Assembly: GCF_900129825.1 (NCBI RefSeq)
Contig: NZ_FQWZ01000005.1
Location: 1-64,000, forward strand
DNA: 64,000 nt
DNA from: Hydrocarboniphaga daqingensis
GTDB lineage: Bacteria > Pseudomonadota > Gammaproteobacteria > Nevskiales > Nevskiaceae
Direction of reading: 5' to 3'
The stretch's first letter is position 1; each line of letters begins with the position of its first letter. A program made the position numbers and the translations under genes. The notes below the pieces were generated by a model, which was not told where the DNA came from, made no database searches, and saw only the letters and a program-made list of their open reading frames with translations. Of this stretch, positions 15,166-24,782 are shown piece by piece.

Positions 15166-15831
15166 TCAGCGTAAGCTGCACCATGTCGATGCCAGTTCGC
15201 CTAGCACCGGCATTCCGGAGGCGATCCACAGGCCGCTGAGCATCAGCATGGTCGCGCCGGTATGGCGACGCTGTGCCACGGACCAGCGTCGCGCTAGACG
15301 CGGGCCGATCCCTGACATCGCCAGCAGCAGCGGTGATGTGCCGATGCCGAATGCCAAAGTCAGCATGCCGCCCTGGATCGCGTCACCGGCCAGCGTCGCA
15401 AGGCCGAGTACTGCCCACAGTAACGGGCAAGGGAGCAGTCCCCAAAGCAGGCCTCGCATCCAAGCCGGCACCGATTCTGCCCGCAATGACCACGGCGGTT
15501 TGCAGCAAGCCGGACGCGGGCGCGCTGCACGCCATTGAAGCGCCCCGAAGATCAGCAACGCCACAGCAGCGGCCAGACGCACCTGATCAGGATGAGCGTA
15601 GCGCTGCATCTGCAGCATCAAGCTCCCACCGATCCCGCCAGCCAACGCGCCGAGCAGCAGATAGCTGAGCAGACGACCGCCATGAAGCTGCCATTGAGCG
15701 GATCGCTGAGTGCCGGCCAGCTGGGTCAACGGCGCACACATCAGCGCGCAATGAGGGCTGGCGCTGATGCCCATGACCAGCATCGCGGGTACGCCGAGTA
15801 CGATGCCGGCCGCTGGCAGCCAGCTGCTCAA
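15166..15831 (-). CDS. TauE/SafE-like (DsbD_2 type) membrane protein of cbb3 oxidase cluster
   Basis: A 221-residue membrane protein with about six hydrophobic segments. The N-terminal motif GISASPHCALMCAPL is the family's G-x-x-x-S-x-H-C-x-x-M-C signature, where His and two Cys could bind copper. A second Cys pair (PACCKPP) lies near residue 110 and LLPCPLLWAVL near 135. Proteins of this kind follow ccoS in many cbb3 oxidase clusters and are thought to help copper delivery to CcoN, which is family knowledge rather than seen here. The start is a TTG that overlaps the ccoS stop as TTGA; the next Met is 16 codons later. Last gene of the cco cluster. Confidence 0.8.
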   Translation of the reverse strand: MSSWLPAAGIVLGVPAMLVMGISASPHCALMCAPLTQLAGTQRSAQWQLHGGRLLSYLLLGALAGGIGGSLMLQMQRYAHPDQVRLAAAVALLIFGALQWRAARPRPACCKPPWSLRAESVPAWMRGLLWGLLPCPLLWAVLGLATLAGDAIQGGMLTLAFGIGTSPLLLAMSGIGPRLARRWSVAQRRHTGATMLMLSGLWIASGMPVLGELASTWCSLR

Positions 15832-15968
15832 GATTCTTCGTCGGGCAGTTGCCCGCTTAACTCGTCGAGTCGCTCGAACTGCCGTCCGTTGACGGCGACG
15901 ACGAAGAATCCAGCGGCGATCGCTGCAAACAGTGCGCCCAGCGGCACCAGGACGTACAAGCTGCTCAT
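15828..15968 (-). CDS. ccoS: cbb3-type oxidase assembly protein CcoS
   Basis: A 46-residue protein with one transmembrane segment (SLYVLVPLGALFAAIAAGFFVVAV) followed by NGRQFERLDEL, matching the CcoS pattern of a short N terminus, one helix and a 'QFDDLE..A' like tail. CcoS is needed for cofactor insertion into the cbb3 oxidase catalytic subunit. It overlaps the end of ccoI by four bases (ATGA) and its own stop overlaps the next start, so all are translationally coupled. Confidence 0.9.
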   Translation of the reverse strand: MSSLYVLVPLGALFAAIAAGFFVVAVNGRQFERLDELSGQLPDEES

Positions 15969-18187
15969 GCGCAGGCCAGGTCGGGCGACGTCGTCGCCGT
16001 TACGCGGTGCGATGGAACCGAGAGCCGTAGTGCATTGGCGACGACGACGACCGAGCTGATGCCCATGCCGAGGGCGGCAAGCCACGGCGTCACGCTACCG
16101 GCCAATGCCAGGGGAATCGCCGCTACGTTGTATAACGCCGCCCATGCGAGATTTTGTCGAATGATGCGCCGGGTGCGCTGCGCAATTCGGTAAGCCTCCG
16201 GCAGCGCCGACAAACTGGCCGTGGTCAGCAGCAGCGCAGCGTGCGTCTGAGCCAGCGCGCTACCGCTGACCAGCGATGTCGATACATCGGCGGCGGCGAG
16301 CGTCGGCGCGTCGTTGATGCCGTCGCCGATCATCCATACACGCGATCCGGCCGTCTGCAAGCGGCGTAGCAGCGCCAGCTTGTCGCCTGGCTTCAGTGCG
16401 GCGCGGTAGTCGGTGATGCCGAGCGTTTCGGCAACCGTGGCAACTGCACTGGCGCTGTCACCACTCAGAATGACCGGACGCAGGCCTTCGGCGCGAAGCG
16501 CCTCGATACCAGCACGAGCGCCAGGACGCAGCTGATGTGACAGGCCGAAGCGAGCGATGCAGCGGCCATCGCGGATCAGGTCTAGCCAAGTCAAGCCACC
16601 CGCCTGGTGATCGCGGGGCTCGCTGCTGATCAACTGCATCGACGCATTGTTGATCCAGCCTCGTACGCCGCGTGCCGCCAGCGTTTCAACGCGGTCGGCT
16701 TTGATCATCGGCTGCCGATCCCGAAAAGCGGTTGCCACTGGGTGTTGTATGTCGCGTTCCAGCGCAGCGGCCATGTCGAGGCAGTCGTCGGCGCTGTAGC
16801 CGTCGGCCGGCTGTACCGAAACGCAGCGCATTTGACCGGTTGTCAGCGTTCCCGTCTTGTCAAAGCAGACGGTGTCGACGCGCGGCAGCTGCAGCAGAGC
16901 GTCGGCGCGAGTCAGCAGGACGCCACTGGAGGCGAGTGACGAGCCGGCTGCGGCGAGCGCTGCGGGTGTTGCCAGTGACAGCGCACAGGGACAAGTCACC
17001 ACCAGCACGGCCAGCATCACTTCAAACGCGACATCGGGACCGGTCGGCCACCACAGGATGGCACCCGCTATTGCAGAGGCCAGCACCGTTACCGTGATCC
17101 ACCGTGCGATCCGATCGGCACGCTGTTGCACCTGCGGTCGATACTGCTGCGCGTGGTGAATCAGTCGCTGGATATGGGACAGCTGCGTTGCGGTGCACAC
17201 GGCAGTGACCTGTACGCGCAGCGCCGAGCTTCCAGCATTGATCGAGCCGGCCATGACCATCTCGCCAGCGCATCGTACCGCGGGATCGGCTTCGCCCGTC
17301 AGCAGCGACTCGTCGACCTCGGCGCAGTGGCTGAGCAAGCGGCCGTCGGCCGGAACGGCAACGGCGGGCGGGACCACGACGATATCGCCGTGGCACAACT
17401 GTTTGCTGTCGATTTGCTCGACGCTGCCATCACCACGCTCACGACTTGCCGTCAACGGCTGTGCGCCTGCCAGTTCGCGTAGTCGCTGCTGTGCCAGTGC
17501 CCGGCCACGGCCTTCGAACCAGCGCGCCAGCAGCAGCAGGAAAACGAACATCGTCACCGAGTCGTAGTAGACATGGCCGCGCTGCAGCAGCAGATTGACT
17601 CCGCTGGCCACGTAGGCCAGCAGCAGCGCCAGGCTAATCGGCACGTCCATGCCGAACCGTCGCGCTCTGACGTCGGCGAGTGCTTGTCGCAATATCGGCC
17701 AGCCGCTGTAAACCAATACCGGCGTGCTCATGGCCCATTGGGCGTAGCGCATCGTCAGTTCCATCGCCGGTTCGATCGTGCCGGATTCGGTGTAGCGCGT
17801 GGCCGCCAGCATCATCACCTGCATGCCGAGTACGCCGGCGATGCCCACGCGTATCAGCAGCTGGCGACGCTCACGCTGCGCGATACGAATATCGGGCCGG
17901 TCATCGATGGGTTCCGGCCGAAACCCGCAATCGGCAATCGCCTGCATCAGCTCGGACGGCCGTGCCGCGGCTTCGTCCCAGCCCAACTCGACACTGCCCG
18001 TGCCCAGATTGACTTGAACGCGCCGGCATCGGCTGGCCAACGCCTGCTCAATGCGTCCGACGCAACTGCTGCAGTGCATCCCGTGCACTCGCAGCAGCAT
18101 CTCGCGACCGCCCGAGCCGCCGATATGACTGACCTGATCGATCAGCGGCGCGGCGTCATAGGCCGACCAGTCGAGTTTGTCACCCAT
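15965..18187 (-). CDS. ccoI: CcoI/FixI copper-type P1B ATPase
   Basis: A 740-residue copper-exporting P-type ATPase needed to metallate cbb3 oxidase. Domains: N-terminal heavy-metal-associated domain with GMHCSSCVGRIE, eight membrane segments, the CPC metal-translocation motif in TCPCALSLATPAAL, phosphorylation site DKTGTLTTG, and the hinge GDGINDAPTLAAADV. The actuator-domain loop reads LTGEADP, with Leu-Thr-Gly-Glu as expected for TGE. The chosen ATG (MGDKLDWS) sits ten bases after the ccoH stop; an ATG eleven codons upstream, overlapping ccoH, is an alternative. It lies in the conserved order ccoG-ccoH-ccoI-ccoS. Confidence 0.94.
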   Translation of the reverse strand: MGDKLDWSAYDAAPLIDQVSHIGGSGGREMLLRVHGMHCSSCVGRIEQALASRCRRVQVNLGTGSVELGWDEAAARPSELMQAIADCGFRPEPIDDRPDIRIAQRERRQLLIRVGIAGVLGMQVMMLAATRYTESGTIEPAMELTMRYAQWAMSTPVLVYSGWPILRQALADVRARRFGMDVPISLALLLAYVASGVNLLLQRGHVYYDSVTMFVFLLLLARWFEGRGRALAQQRLRELAGAQPLTASRERGDGSVEQIDSKQLCHGDIVVVPPAVAVPADGRLLSHCAEVDESLLTGEADPAVRCAGEMVMAGSINAGSSALRVQVTAVCTATQLSHIQRLIHHAQQYRPQVQQRADRIARWITVTVLASAIAGAILWWPTGPDVAFEVMLAVLVVTCPCALSLATPAALAAAGSSLASSGVLLTRADALLQLPRVDTVCFDKTGTLTTGQMRCVSVQPADGYSADDCLDMAAALERDIQHPVATAFRDRQPMIKADRVETLAARGVRGWINNASMQLISSEPRDHQAGGLTWLDLIRDGRCIARFGLSHQLRPGARAGIEALRAEGLRPVILSGDSASAVATVAETLGITDYRAALKPGDKLALLRRLQTAGSRVWMIGDGINDAPTLAAADVSTSLVSGSALAQTHAALLLTTASLSALPEAYRIAQRTRRIIRQNLAWAALYNVAAIPLALAGSVTPWLAALGMGISSVVVVANALRLSVPSHRVTATTSPDLACA

Positions 18188-18197
18188 GGCAAGTCGC

Positions 18198-18398
18198 TCA
18201 ATGACCGGCCTGGACGACATGACCGAAGCGATCGACGCGCACGCTCTCGTGCGCCGGGGAATTCAAGGCCAGCAGCAATGTGATCGCGCAGGCAACCACC
18301 GCGACGAACGGCAGTCCGACAACCAGCACCAACTCCAGCGACCAGATCCTGCCTGACTTGGAAGGCGTGACGCCTGTGACTTCGGCTTTGGGTTTCAT
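18198..18398 (-). CDS. ccoH: Very short CcoH/FixH-type membrane protein
   Basis: A 66-residue protein at the ccoH position between ccoG and ccoI. It has a short cytoplasmic start, one membrane helix (LELVLVVGLPFVAVVACAITLLLAL), then only about 16 residues. Normal FixH/CcoH proteins are about 150-180 residues with a periplasmic domain, so this is either a minimal form or a functional replacement. The assignment rests on position and the single-helix topology. A good GGAG ribosome site precedes the ATG, which overlaps the ccoG stop (ATGA). There is no sign of a frameshift: the downstream gene begins almost at once. Confidence 0.6.
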   Translation of the reverse strand: MKPKAEVTGVTPSKSGRIWSLELVLVVGLPFVAVVACAITLLLALNSPAHESVRVDRFGHVVQAGH

Positions 18399-19765
18399 TG
18401 CGAGGCTCCGATGAAGCTCGCATCGTGCGTCTGGCGCAGCTCCGGCGCATTGACGCCGCTCAATACGAATCGGATCTTCTGTACGCCGCGTGCCTGCTGC
18501 GCCGGCAGCAGCGCGCCGACGACCAGACTCTCGGTGCTCGATGCCGCAACGCGCACTTGTGTCTCGGACAGTTCCAGCAGCTGACCGTCGGCGCGCAGCG
18601 CCTCGATATGCAGGTCGACCGCGTCGTCGCTCTTGTTCGCAATTTTCAGCGTGTACAGATTGGCGATGCGGCCGTCGGCCAATTCGCGATACAGCTGCCG
18701 ACGGTCTCGCAACACGTCCAAGCCCAAAGGCGATCGTGTCAGCAACAAGCTCGAGAAGCCGGCCAGCACCAGCGCCCAGACCAAGGCGTAGCCCATCAAG
18801 CGAGGCCGCAGCACGCGGGCGGTCCCGGTCTGCGTATGGCGCTCGCTGGTGTAACGCACCAGGCCGCGTGGCTTGCCGACGCGATCCATCACGCTGTCGC
18901 AGGCATCGACGCAGGCAGCGCAGGCGATGCATTCGTACTGCAAGCCTTTGCGGATATCGATGCCGGTGGGGCATACCTGCACGCAGAGCGTGCAGTCGAT
19001 GCAATCACCGGCGGGCCGATCGGTGAGCCGGGCACCCGTCTTGCGCGGTTCGCCGCGTCGTTCATCGTAGGCGACGATCAGCGTGTCGCGGTCGAACATC
19101 GCCGATTGGAAGCGGGCATAAGGGCACATGTACTTGCAGACCTGCTCGCGCATGAAGCCGGCGTTGCCCCAGGTGGCGAAGCCGTAGAACAGCGCCCAGA
19201 ACAGCGGCCAGCCGGCGAGGCTGCCTTGCACCACTTGATGCAGTAGTTCGCGAGCCGGAATGAAGTAGGCCACGAACGTCAGGCCCGTCAGCAGAGCGAA
19301 CCCGGCCCACATGGCGTGCTTGGCGCTCTTGCGCGCGATTTTCTTTGCGGTCCAGCGGCCCTGATCCAACTTTTGACGTTGGTGGCGCTCGCCTTCAGCG
19401 AGACGCTCCATCCACATGAAAGCCTCGGTCCACACGGTCTGCGGGCAGGCATAGCCGCACCAGAGTCGTCCGGCCAGCGTCGTGAACAAGAACAGCGTCA
19501 TCGCGGCGACGACCAGCAGCACCGCGAGCAAGAATAGATCCTGCGGAAACAACGTGACCGACAGTAAGTGGAAGCGACGCGACGGCAGGTCGAGCAGAAC
19601 CGCCGGGCGCCCGTCCCATTGCAGCCAAGGCAGCAAGTAGTAAATGGCCAGCAGCGCTACTGCTGCGTAGCGGCGCAAGCTGGCATAGCGACCCGACGCG
19701 GCACGCGCATAGATCTTGGCCTCGGACGCGTACAGCGCCCCCTCGATCGGTGGCGGGTTCTTCAT
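18395..19765 (-). CDS. ccoG: CcoG/RdxA ferredoxin-like copper reductase
   Basis: A 456-residue membrane protein with about five helices, an Fe-S cluster domain with CIDCTLCVQVCPTG and CIACAACVDACD (two 4Fe-4S motifs), a membrane Cys pair in WCGYACPQTVW, and a C-terminal Ig-like (FixG_C) domain from about residue 345. CcoG reduces Cu(II) for cbb3 oxidase assembly. The start was set at MKNPPPIEG, overlapping the small membrane gene before it (ATGA). It is followed by ccoH in the usual order. Confidence 0.94.
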   Translation of the reverse strand: MKNPPPIEGALYASEAKIYARAASGRYASLRRYAAVALLAIYYLLPWLQWDGRPAVLLDLPSRRFHLLSVTLFPQDLFLLAVLLVVAAMTLFLFTTLAGRLWCGYACPQTVWTEAFMWMERLAEGERHQRQKLDQGRWTAKKIARKSAKHAMWAGFALLTGLTFVAYFIPARELLHQVVQGSLAGWPLFWALFYGFATWGNAGFMREQVCKYMCPYARFQSAMFDRDTLIVAYDERRGEPRKTGARLTDRPAGDCIDCTLCVQVCPTGIDIRKGLQYECIACAACVDACDSVMDRVGKPRGLVRYTSERHTQTGTARVLRPRLMGYALVWALVLAGFSSLLLTRSPLGLDVLRDRRQLYRELADGRIANLYTLKIANKSDDAVDLHIEALRADGQLLELSETQVRVAASSTESLVVGALLPAQQARGVQKIRFVLSGVNAPELRQTHDASFIGASQ

Positions 19766-20010
19766 GGTCGGGCGTCCTGATCGCAACGATCCGGCGGTGC
19801 CGCCAAGCTCAGCGCGCAGACCACCGGCACCAAGCAGCACAGCCAGCACAGCAAGAACCAGCGACCCAGCAAGGCCCAGCTGAATCCTTCACTGTTGAGC
19901 CGTGGTGCCAGCACCAGGAGCAGCATCGTGACGATCACCGCGCCGATGAAGCTGCTCCAGCCCGCGATGGCCAGCATCCAGCGCGATGATGCCGCTGGCC
20001 GACGGCTCAC
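19762..20010 (-). CDS. Small two-helix membrane protein between ccoP and ccoG
   Basis: An 82-residue protein with two hydrophobic segments (about 12-35 and 43-66) and a Cys pair in LLCWLCCLV of the second helix. It begins with GTG overlapping the ccoP stop and its stop overlaps the ccoG start, so it is fully coupled into the oxidase operon. I do not recognise a named family. Position and membrane Cys residues suggest an accessory role in cbb3 oxidase assembly or stability (inference). Confidence 0.7.
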   Translation of the reverse strand: MSRRPAASSRWMLAIAGWSSFIGAVIVTMLLLVLAPRLNSEGFSWALLGRWFLLCWLCCLVPVVCALSLAAPPDRCDQDARP

Positions 20011-20912
20011 GGCTGGCCTGCGGACGCGACAGCCGGGGCATTCAGGCTGAGCACGTAGCTGGTCAGCAAGCGGCGCTGCGTGTCGCTCAGCGTCGCTTCG
20101 AAGCTCGGCATCTGGCCCTTGCGTCCGTACAGGATCGTCTCGCGGATTGCCGCGTCATTGCCGCCATACAGCCAGATATCGTCGTTCAAGCGCGGGGCCC
20201 CGAGCAGCGGGTTGCCGTTGCCATCGGCGCCGTGACAGGCGGCGCACGTGCCCGCGAACTTGCGGGCACCGACCTGATATTCGGTGCCGTCGGTCCGCTT
20301 GGTATGCCAGTCGCGCACATAAGCCACCAGCGACTTGAGCTGTTCTTCGTCGAGCGTGCCGAAGAACGTCGGCATCTGCCCGCCACGACCTTGCGTGATC
20401 GATGCGTAAATCCGCTCGGCGTCGCCGCCGTACAGCCAATCGCCATCCGCAAGGTTCGGAAAGCCCTTGGCACCGCGTGCATCGACGCCGTGGCAGCCGG
20501 CGCAGTTGGATTGGAACAGCTTGCCGCCGAGTTCGACGGCAGCCGCGTCGTGACGCAGATCGGCAATCTCGCGTTGGTCATACGGCTGGTACAGCGCCTG
20601 GCGCTGCGCTTGCGTCACAGCGGCGCGCTGATCGTGCTGTGCGGCCGATGACCAGCCGAGGCGGCCGGGGAGATTGCCAAGGCCTGGATACAGCGCCAAG
20701 TAGATGGCGCCAAAGATGATCGTGATGACGAACAGATTGAGCCACCACCGCGGCAGCGGATTGTTGTACTCGCGCAGGTCATCATCCCAGACGTGACCGG
20801 TATCGGCCGACTCGCCGGGTGTGCGCTTTGCGGTCCAGATCAGCAGCCACAGACAACCGATGATGTTGGCCACCACCAGGACGATAACGACGATGCTCCA
20901 GAACGGCGTCAT
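20007..20912 (-). CDS. ccoP: cbb3 cytochrome c oxidase subunit III (dihaem cytochrome c)
   Basis: A 301-residue dihaem cytochrome c that passes electrons to CcoO and CcoN. The N-terminal region has two membrane helices (FWSIVVIVLVVANIIGCLWLL and WWLNLFVITIIFGAIYL) with the conserved EYNNPLPRWW between them, then two cytochrome c domains with CAGCH and CAACH haem sites and distal Met ligands in GGQMPTF and KGQMPSF. It overlaps ccoQ upstream and the small membrane gene downstream. Confidence 0.97.
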   Translation of the reverse strand: MTPFWSIVVIVLVVANIIGCLWLLIWTAKRTPGESADTGHVWDDDLREYNNPLPRWWLNLFVITIIFGAIYLALYPGLGNLPGRLGWSSAAQHDQRAAVTQAQRQALYQPYDQREIADLRHDAAAVELGGKLFQSNCAGCHGVDARGAKGFPNLADGDWLYGGDAERIYASITQGRGGQMPTFFGTLDEEQLKSLVAYVRDWHTKRTDGTEYQVGARKFAGTCAACHGADGNGNPLLGAPRLNDDIWLYGGNDAAIRETILYGRKGQMPSFEATLSDTQRRLLTSYVLSLNAPAVASAGQP

Positions 20913-21088
20913 GACGGCAGCTCCAGTGGGGTTGGGGATTCGTCCTGGATCGGCAGCTTCGCAGCGTCATCGAAGCTCGACCGACGGGACGGGGAATAGG
21001 CGTAGTAGCAAATGCCCAGGAAGCTAGCGAAGGCGAGGATCGTCACCAGTGCTTGCACGAGCCCGTGATGCAGGAAGTGCACGTTCAT
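20909..21088 (-). CDS. ccoQ: cbb3 oxidase small subunit IV CcoQ
   Basis: A 59-residue protein: [18 protein letters not shown] at the start, one membrane helix reaching GICYYAYSP, then SRRSSFDDAAKLP, the typical CcoQ tail with 'FDEAA.LP'. It stabilises the CcoNOP complex. It overlaps the ccoO stop at its start and the ccoP start at its end by four bases each. Confidence 0.93.
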   Translation of the reverse strand: MNVHFLHHGLVQALVTILAFASFLGICYYAYSPSRRSSFDDAAKLPIQDESPTPLELPS

Positions 21089-21741
21089 GGCGCCATCCGG
21101 CTGGGGAGGGCGCTGGCGCTGGTCGCGGCCAACGGCTCGCGTGGCGATGCCTTGAGGCTTTGCAGGTACGCGATCAGCGCGTCGAGCTTGCTCTTGCCGT
21201 CGACTTGCGTGGCCGCTGCCGCGATCGTCGCGTCGTCGTAGGGCACGCCGACGCGACGTAGCGCCGTCATCATCGCCGCGACCTCGGTGCCATCGAGACG
21301 ATCGTCGGCCAGCCAGGGATAGCCGGGCATGTTCGATTCAGGCACGACGTCGCGCGGATTGAGCAAGTGCACGCGCTGCCAGTCGTTGCTGTAGCGGCCG
21401 CCGACACGTGATAGATCCGGGCCGGTACGCTTCGATCCCCATTGGAACGGATGGTCGTAGACCGACTCACCGGCCAGGGCATATGGACCGTAGCGCAAGG
21501 TTTCATCATCCAACGAGCGCACTTGCTGCGAATGGCAGCCGTAGCAGCCTTCGCGCACATAGACGTTACGGCCGGCAACTTCCAGCGCCGACAGCGGACG
21601 CACGCCGGGTGCGGGCTGCTCCATGTGGCTGCCGACCAGCAGCGGCACGATCTCGACAAAGCCCCCGACCGAGATGACCGCCGCGATCAGGACCGCCATC
21701 AAGCCGATGTTGCGCTCGAGTTTTTCGTGTCCGCGACTCAT
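21085..21741 (-). CDS. ccoO: cbb3 cytochrome c oxidase subunit II (monohaem cytochrome c)
   Basis: A 218-residue membrane-anchored cytochrome c. An N-terminal helix ([24 protein letters not shown]) is followed by the haem c site CYGCH in [14 protein letters not shown] and the axial Met in [10 protein letters not shown]. Conserved [12 protein letters not shown] is present. The start ATG overlaps the ccoN stop. It is the first electron acceptor inside the complex from CcoP. Confidence 0.97.
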   Translation of the reverse strand: MSRGHEKLERNIGLMAVLIAAVISVGGFVEIVPLLVGSHMEQPAPGVRPLSALEVAGRNVYVREGCYGCHSQQVRSLDDETLRYGPYALAGESVYDHPFQWGSKRTGPDLSRVGGRYSNDWQRVHLLNPRDVVPESNMPGYPWLADDRLDGTEVAAMMTALRRVGVPYDDATIAAAATQVDGKSKLDALIAYLQSLKASPREPLAATSASALPSRMAP

Positions 21742-23192
21742 TTGAGGGCTCCTGCCAGTTGTGTGTTCGGCACGTTGGCGTTGGGGATGGTGATCGCAGC
21801 GCCTTGTACGGTCTTCCAGACGTTCCAGGCCATGACCACCATGCCGGCTAGATAAAGAGCGCCGCCAGCAAGACGAACCGCGTAGAAAGGATGCGTAGCG
21901 ACCAGCGACTCGATGAAGCTGTAGGTCAAGGTGCCGTCGGCGTTGGTGGCGCGCCACATCAGTCCTTGCATGACGCCGGCGATCCACATCGCGACGATGT
22001 AGAGCACGATGCCGATCGTGGCCAGCCAGAAGTGCAGATTGATCGCGGGGATGCTGTGCATCGCGGGCTTGCCGTACAGCTTGGGTATCAGCGCATACAG
22101 CGAGCCCATCGTGATCAACCCGACCCAGCCCAGCGCCCCGCTGTGAACGTGTCCGATGGTCCAGTCGGTGTAGTGCGACAGCGAGTTGACGGTCTTGATC
22201 GACATCATCGGACCCTCGAACGTGCTCATGCCGTAGAACGACAGCGACACGATCAGGAACTTCAGAATCGGATCTTCACGCAGCTTGTGCCAGGCGCCGG
22301 ACAGCGTCATCACGCCATTGATCATGCCGCCCCAGCTCGGTGCCAGCAGGATCAGTGAGAACACCATGCCCAAGCTCTGCACCCAGTCGGGCAACGAGGT
22401 GTATTGCAGGTGATGCGGGCCGGCCCACATGTAGGTCGAGATCAGCGCCCAGAAGTGGACGATCGACAGCCGGTAGCTGTAGATCGGCTTACCGACCTGC
22501 TTGGGGATGAAGTAGTACATCATCCCGAGAAATCCAGCGGTCAGGAAGAAGCCAACCGCGTTGTGCCCGTACCACCATTGCACCATCGCATCGACGGTGC
22601 CGCCGTAGACCGAGTACGACTGCGTCATCGAAAACGGCATCGACAGGTTGTTGACGATATGCAGCACGGCGATCGTCAGGATGAACGCGCCAAAAAACCA
22701 GTTCGCCACGTAGATGTGATCGACCTGGCGCTTGATGATCGTGCCGAAGTACACCACCGCGTAGCTGACCCAGACCACGGCGATCAGCAGATCGATCGGC
22801 CATTCGAGCTCGGCGTATTCCTTGCCCTGGGTGATGCCCAGCGGCAGCGTGATGGCGGCGGCGACGATCACCGCCTGCCAGCCCCAGAATGTGAACATCG
22901 CCAGCCGCGGCAGAAACAGGCTGGTGCGACAGGTTCGCTGCACGATGTAGTAGCTGGTGGCGAACAAGCCCGACCCGCCGAACGCGAAGATCACGGCGTT
23001 GGTGTGCAGCGGACGCAGCCGCGAGTACGTCAGCCACGGCGTGTCGAAGTTCAGCACCGGCCACAACAGCTGGGCGGCGATCAGCACGCCGACGAGCATG
23101 CCGACCACCCCCCAGAGCACAGTGGTCAGCGCGAAGCGGCGGACGACTTCATCGTCGTAGCGGGGAACAGGTGGAGCGTGGGCAGCGGACAT
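21738..23192 (-). CDS. ccoN: cbb3 cytochrome c oxidase subunit I (catalytic)
   Basis: A 484-residue haem-copper oxidase subunit with 12 predicted helices. It carries low-spin haem ligand [11 protein letters not shown], the Cu-B/haem region [23 protein letters not shown] (the C-family Tyr-His pair lies in this helix area), the [15 protein letters not shown] block and [10 protein letters not shown]. It reduces oxygen at high affinity under microaerobic conditions. The open frame extends further upstream, but the conserved region and the upstream FNR box support the ATG at [20 protein letters not shown]. First gene of the ccoNOQP-G-H-I-S operon, divergent from hemN. Confidence 0.97.
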   Translation of the reverse strand: MSAAHAPPVPRYDDEVVRRFALTTVLWGVVGMLVGVLIAAQLLWPVLNFDTPWLTYSRLRPLHTNAVIFAFGGSGLFATSYYIVQRTCRTSLFLPRLAMFTFWGWQAVIVAAAITLPLGITQGKEYAELEWPIDLLIAVVWVSYAVVYFGTIIKRQVDHIYVANWFFGAFILTIAVLHIVNNLSMPFSMTQSYSVYGGTVDAMVQWWYGHNAVGFFLTAGFLGMMYYFIPKQVGKPIYSYRLSIVHFWALISTYMWAGPHHLQYTSLPDWVQSLGMVFSLILLAPSWGGMINGVMTLSGAWHKLREDPILKFLIVSLSFYGMSTFEGPMMSIKTVNSLSHYTDWTIGHVHSGALGWVGLITMGSLYALIPKLYGKPAMHSIPAINLHFWLATIGIVLYIVAMWIAGVMQGLMWRATNADGTLTYSFIESLVATHPFYAVRLAGGALYLAGMVVMAWNVWKTVQGAAITIPNANVPNTQLAGALK

Positions 23193-23252
23193 GGCGGCTT
23201 GCAAAGTCGGATGAGGTGGCCGGCAGTGTCTGAGCCGGTGGCAACGTCGGCA

Positions 23253-23266
23253 TTGACGTGAGTCAA
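23253..23266. promoter_or_regulatory. FNR/Anr-type box between ccoN and hemN
   Basis: TTGACGTGAGTCAA is a perfect inverted repeat (TTGAC/GTCAA) of the FNR/Anr type. Its centre is 67 bases from the ccoN ATG and 60 bases from the hemN ATG, so one bound dimer could activate both directions or each gene with its own -10. Both genes are standard Anr/FNR targets. Confidence 0.8.
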
Positions 23267-23319
23267 AGCCGCGACTGGTCCTGCCGCTTACCGTGTGGTC
23301 ACACCCTGGGGACACCACC

Positions 23320-24705
23320 ATGCCGAAGCCGACCGCGTTGCCCGCCGATTTGTTTGCACGAGAAATGCGCGGTCCTCGCTACACCTCGTATCCGACGGCG
23401 CTGTCCTTCACCGACGCGTTCGGTGTACCCGACTATGTCGGTGCGGTTCGCGAATTGGCCTGCGGCACATCGCCGTTGTCCTTGTACGTCCACGTGCCGT
23501 TCTGTGCGTCCAACTGCTTCTACTGCGGCTGTCATCGCATCGTGACGCGCAGCCGCGATCGCATCGATCGCTACTTCGACGCCCTGCTGGCCGAGCTGAG
23601 GCTGCAAAGTGCGCTGATCGGACGTGGCCCCGAGATCGTCCAGATCCACTTCGGAGGCGGTACGCCCAATAGCTTCAACGTCGGTCAGTTCGCACGTCTG
23701 CTGGCGACGGTGCAGCGTCGGTTTCGCGTCGCCGAGGCCGGCCGGCTTGAACTGTCGATGGAGGTCGATCCTCGAATCTGCGAGCCGAGCGATCTGTTCG
23801 GTTGGCGCGCACTGGGATTCAACCGATTGTCGTTCGGTATTCAAGACACGAACGAGGACGTGCAGCGCGCCATCAATCGTGTGCAGAACGGCGATCACAT
23901 CGCGATGCTGACCGCCACCGCGCGGCGCGCCGGCTTCGCCAGCCTCAACTACGATCTGGTGTACGGGCTGCCGCTGCAGACGCCGGCAAGACTGGCCGGA
24001 ACGCTGGATTTCGTGCTTGATCAAAAACCGGAGCGCGTCGCCGCCTATCACTACGCTCACCTGCCACATCGATTCCCGGCGCAGGGCGCGATCAGCGAAG
24101 CCGACTTGCCCGATGCCGAGCAGCGTCAGGTGCTGCGCCAGATGATCCATGGCCGGCTGACGCTGGCCGGCTACCAAGCCATTGGTCTGGATCATTACGC
24201 GCTGCCGACCGACCCGCTGGCCGAAGCGCATCGCGACGGCACCATGCGACGCAATTTTCAGGGGTACTCGACGATGCAGGGCTGCGACTTGATCGGCATT
24301 GGTGCGTCGAGCATCTCGCAGGTCAACGGCTGCTTTTCGCAGAACCTGGTCAATGTCGAGTCATACCTGGAGGCGATCGAGCAGGGCCGGCTCGCGTGCG
24401 CGCGTGGCTACCGTCAGACCGCCGACGACCGGCTGCGCGCCGACATCATCGAGTCGATCATGTGCCGAGGCGAGGTCGATTTCGAGCGCCTCGGTCGTCA
24501 GCACGGCGAGGCTCTGGCCGACCGACTCGCGCCGGAACTGATCAAGCTCAAAGCACTCGATGCGGCCGGGCAATGGCTTGAGTCGGGTCGCTGGGGGCTG
24601 AAGGTCAAGGAGTCCGGACGCTCGCTGCTGCGCGTTGTGGCGATGGTGTTCGACCGCCATCTGGCGGCTGGCGGGGATGCCCCGCGCTACTCGCGCCTGA
24701 GCTGA
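23320..24705 (+). CDS. hemN: Oxygen-independent coproporphyrinogen III dehydrogenase
   Basis: A 461-residue radical-SAM enzyme that makes protoporphyrinogen IX precursors without oxygen. The SAM cluster motif is [10 protein letters not shown], embedded in [19 protein letters not shown], preceded by [11 protein letters not shown] and followed by IHFGGGTPN, both typical of true HemN rather than HemW. It ends with a HemN C-terminal domain. The ATG is preceded by GGGGA; the longer open frame begins at a GTG with no good ribosome site. It provides haem for the cbb3 oxidase in the divergent operon and shares its FNR-type box. Confidence 0.96.
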   Translation: MPKPTALPADLFAREMRGPRYTSYPTALSFTDAFGVPDYVGAVRELACGTSPLSLYVHVPFCASNCFYCGCHRIVTRSRDRIDRYFDALLAELRLQSALIGRGPEIVQIHFGGGTPNSFNVGQFARLLATVQRRFRVAEAGRLELSMEVDPRICEPSDLFGWRALGFNRLSFGIQDTNEDVQRAINRVQNGDHIAMLTATARRAGFASLNYDLVYGLPLQTPARLAGTLDFVLDQKPERVAAYHYAHLPHRFPAQGAISEADLPDAEQRQVLRQMIHGRLTLAGYQAIGLDHYALPTDPLAEAHRDGTMRRNFQGYSTMQGCDLIGIGASSISQVNGCFSQNLVNVESYLEAIEQGRLACARGYRQTADDRLRADIIESIMCRGEVDFERLGRQHGEALADRLAPELIKLKALDAAGQWLESGRWGLKVKESGRSLLRVVAMVFDRHLAAGGDAPRYSRLS

Positions 24706-24782
24706 GCGGGCGGCCACGCGAACCGGCGGGCATCGTCGTGCCGCTGTTCGGTACCGACGACGCGCTGTGGCATGCTCGGCAC

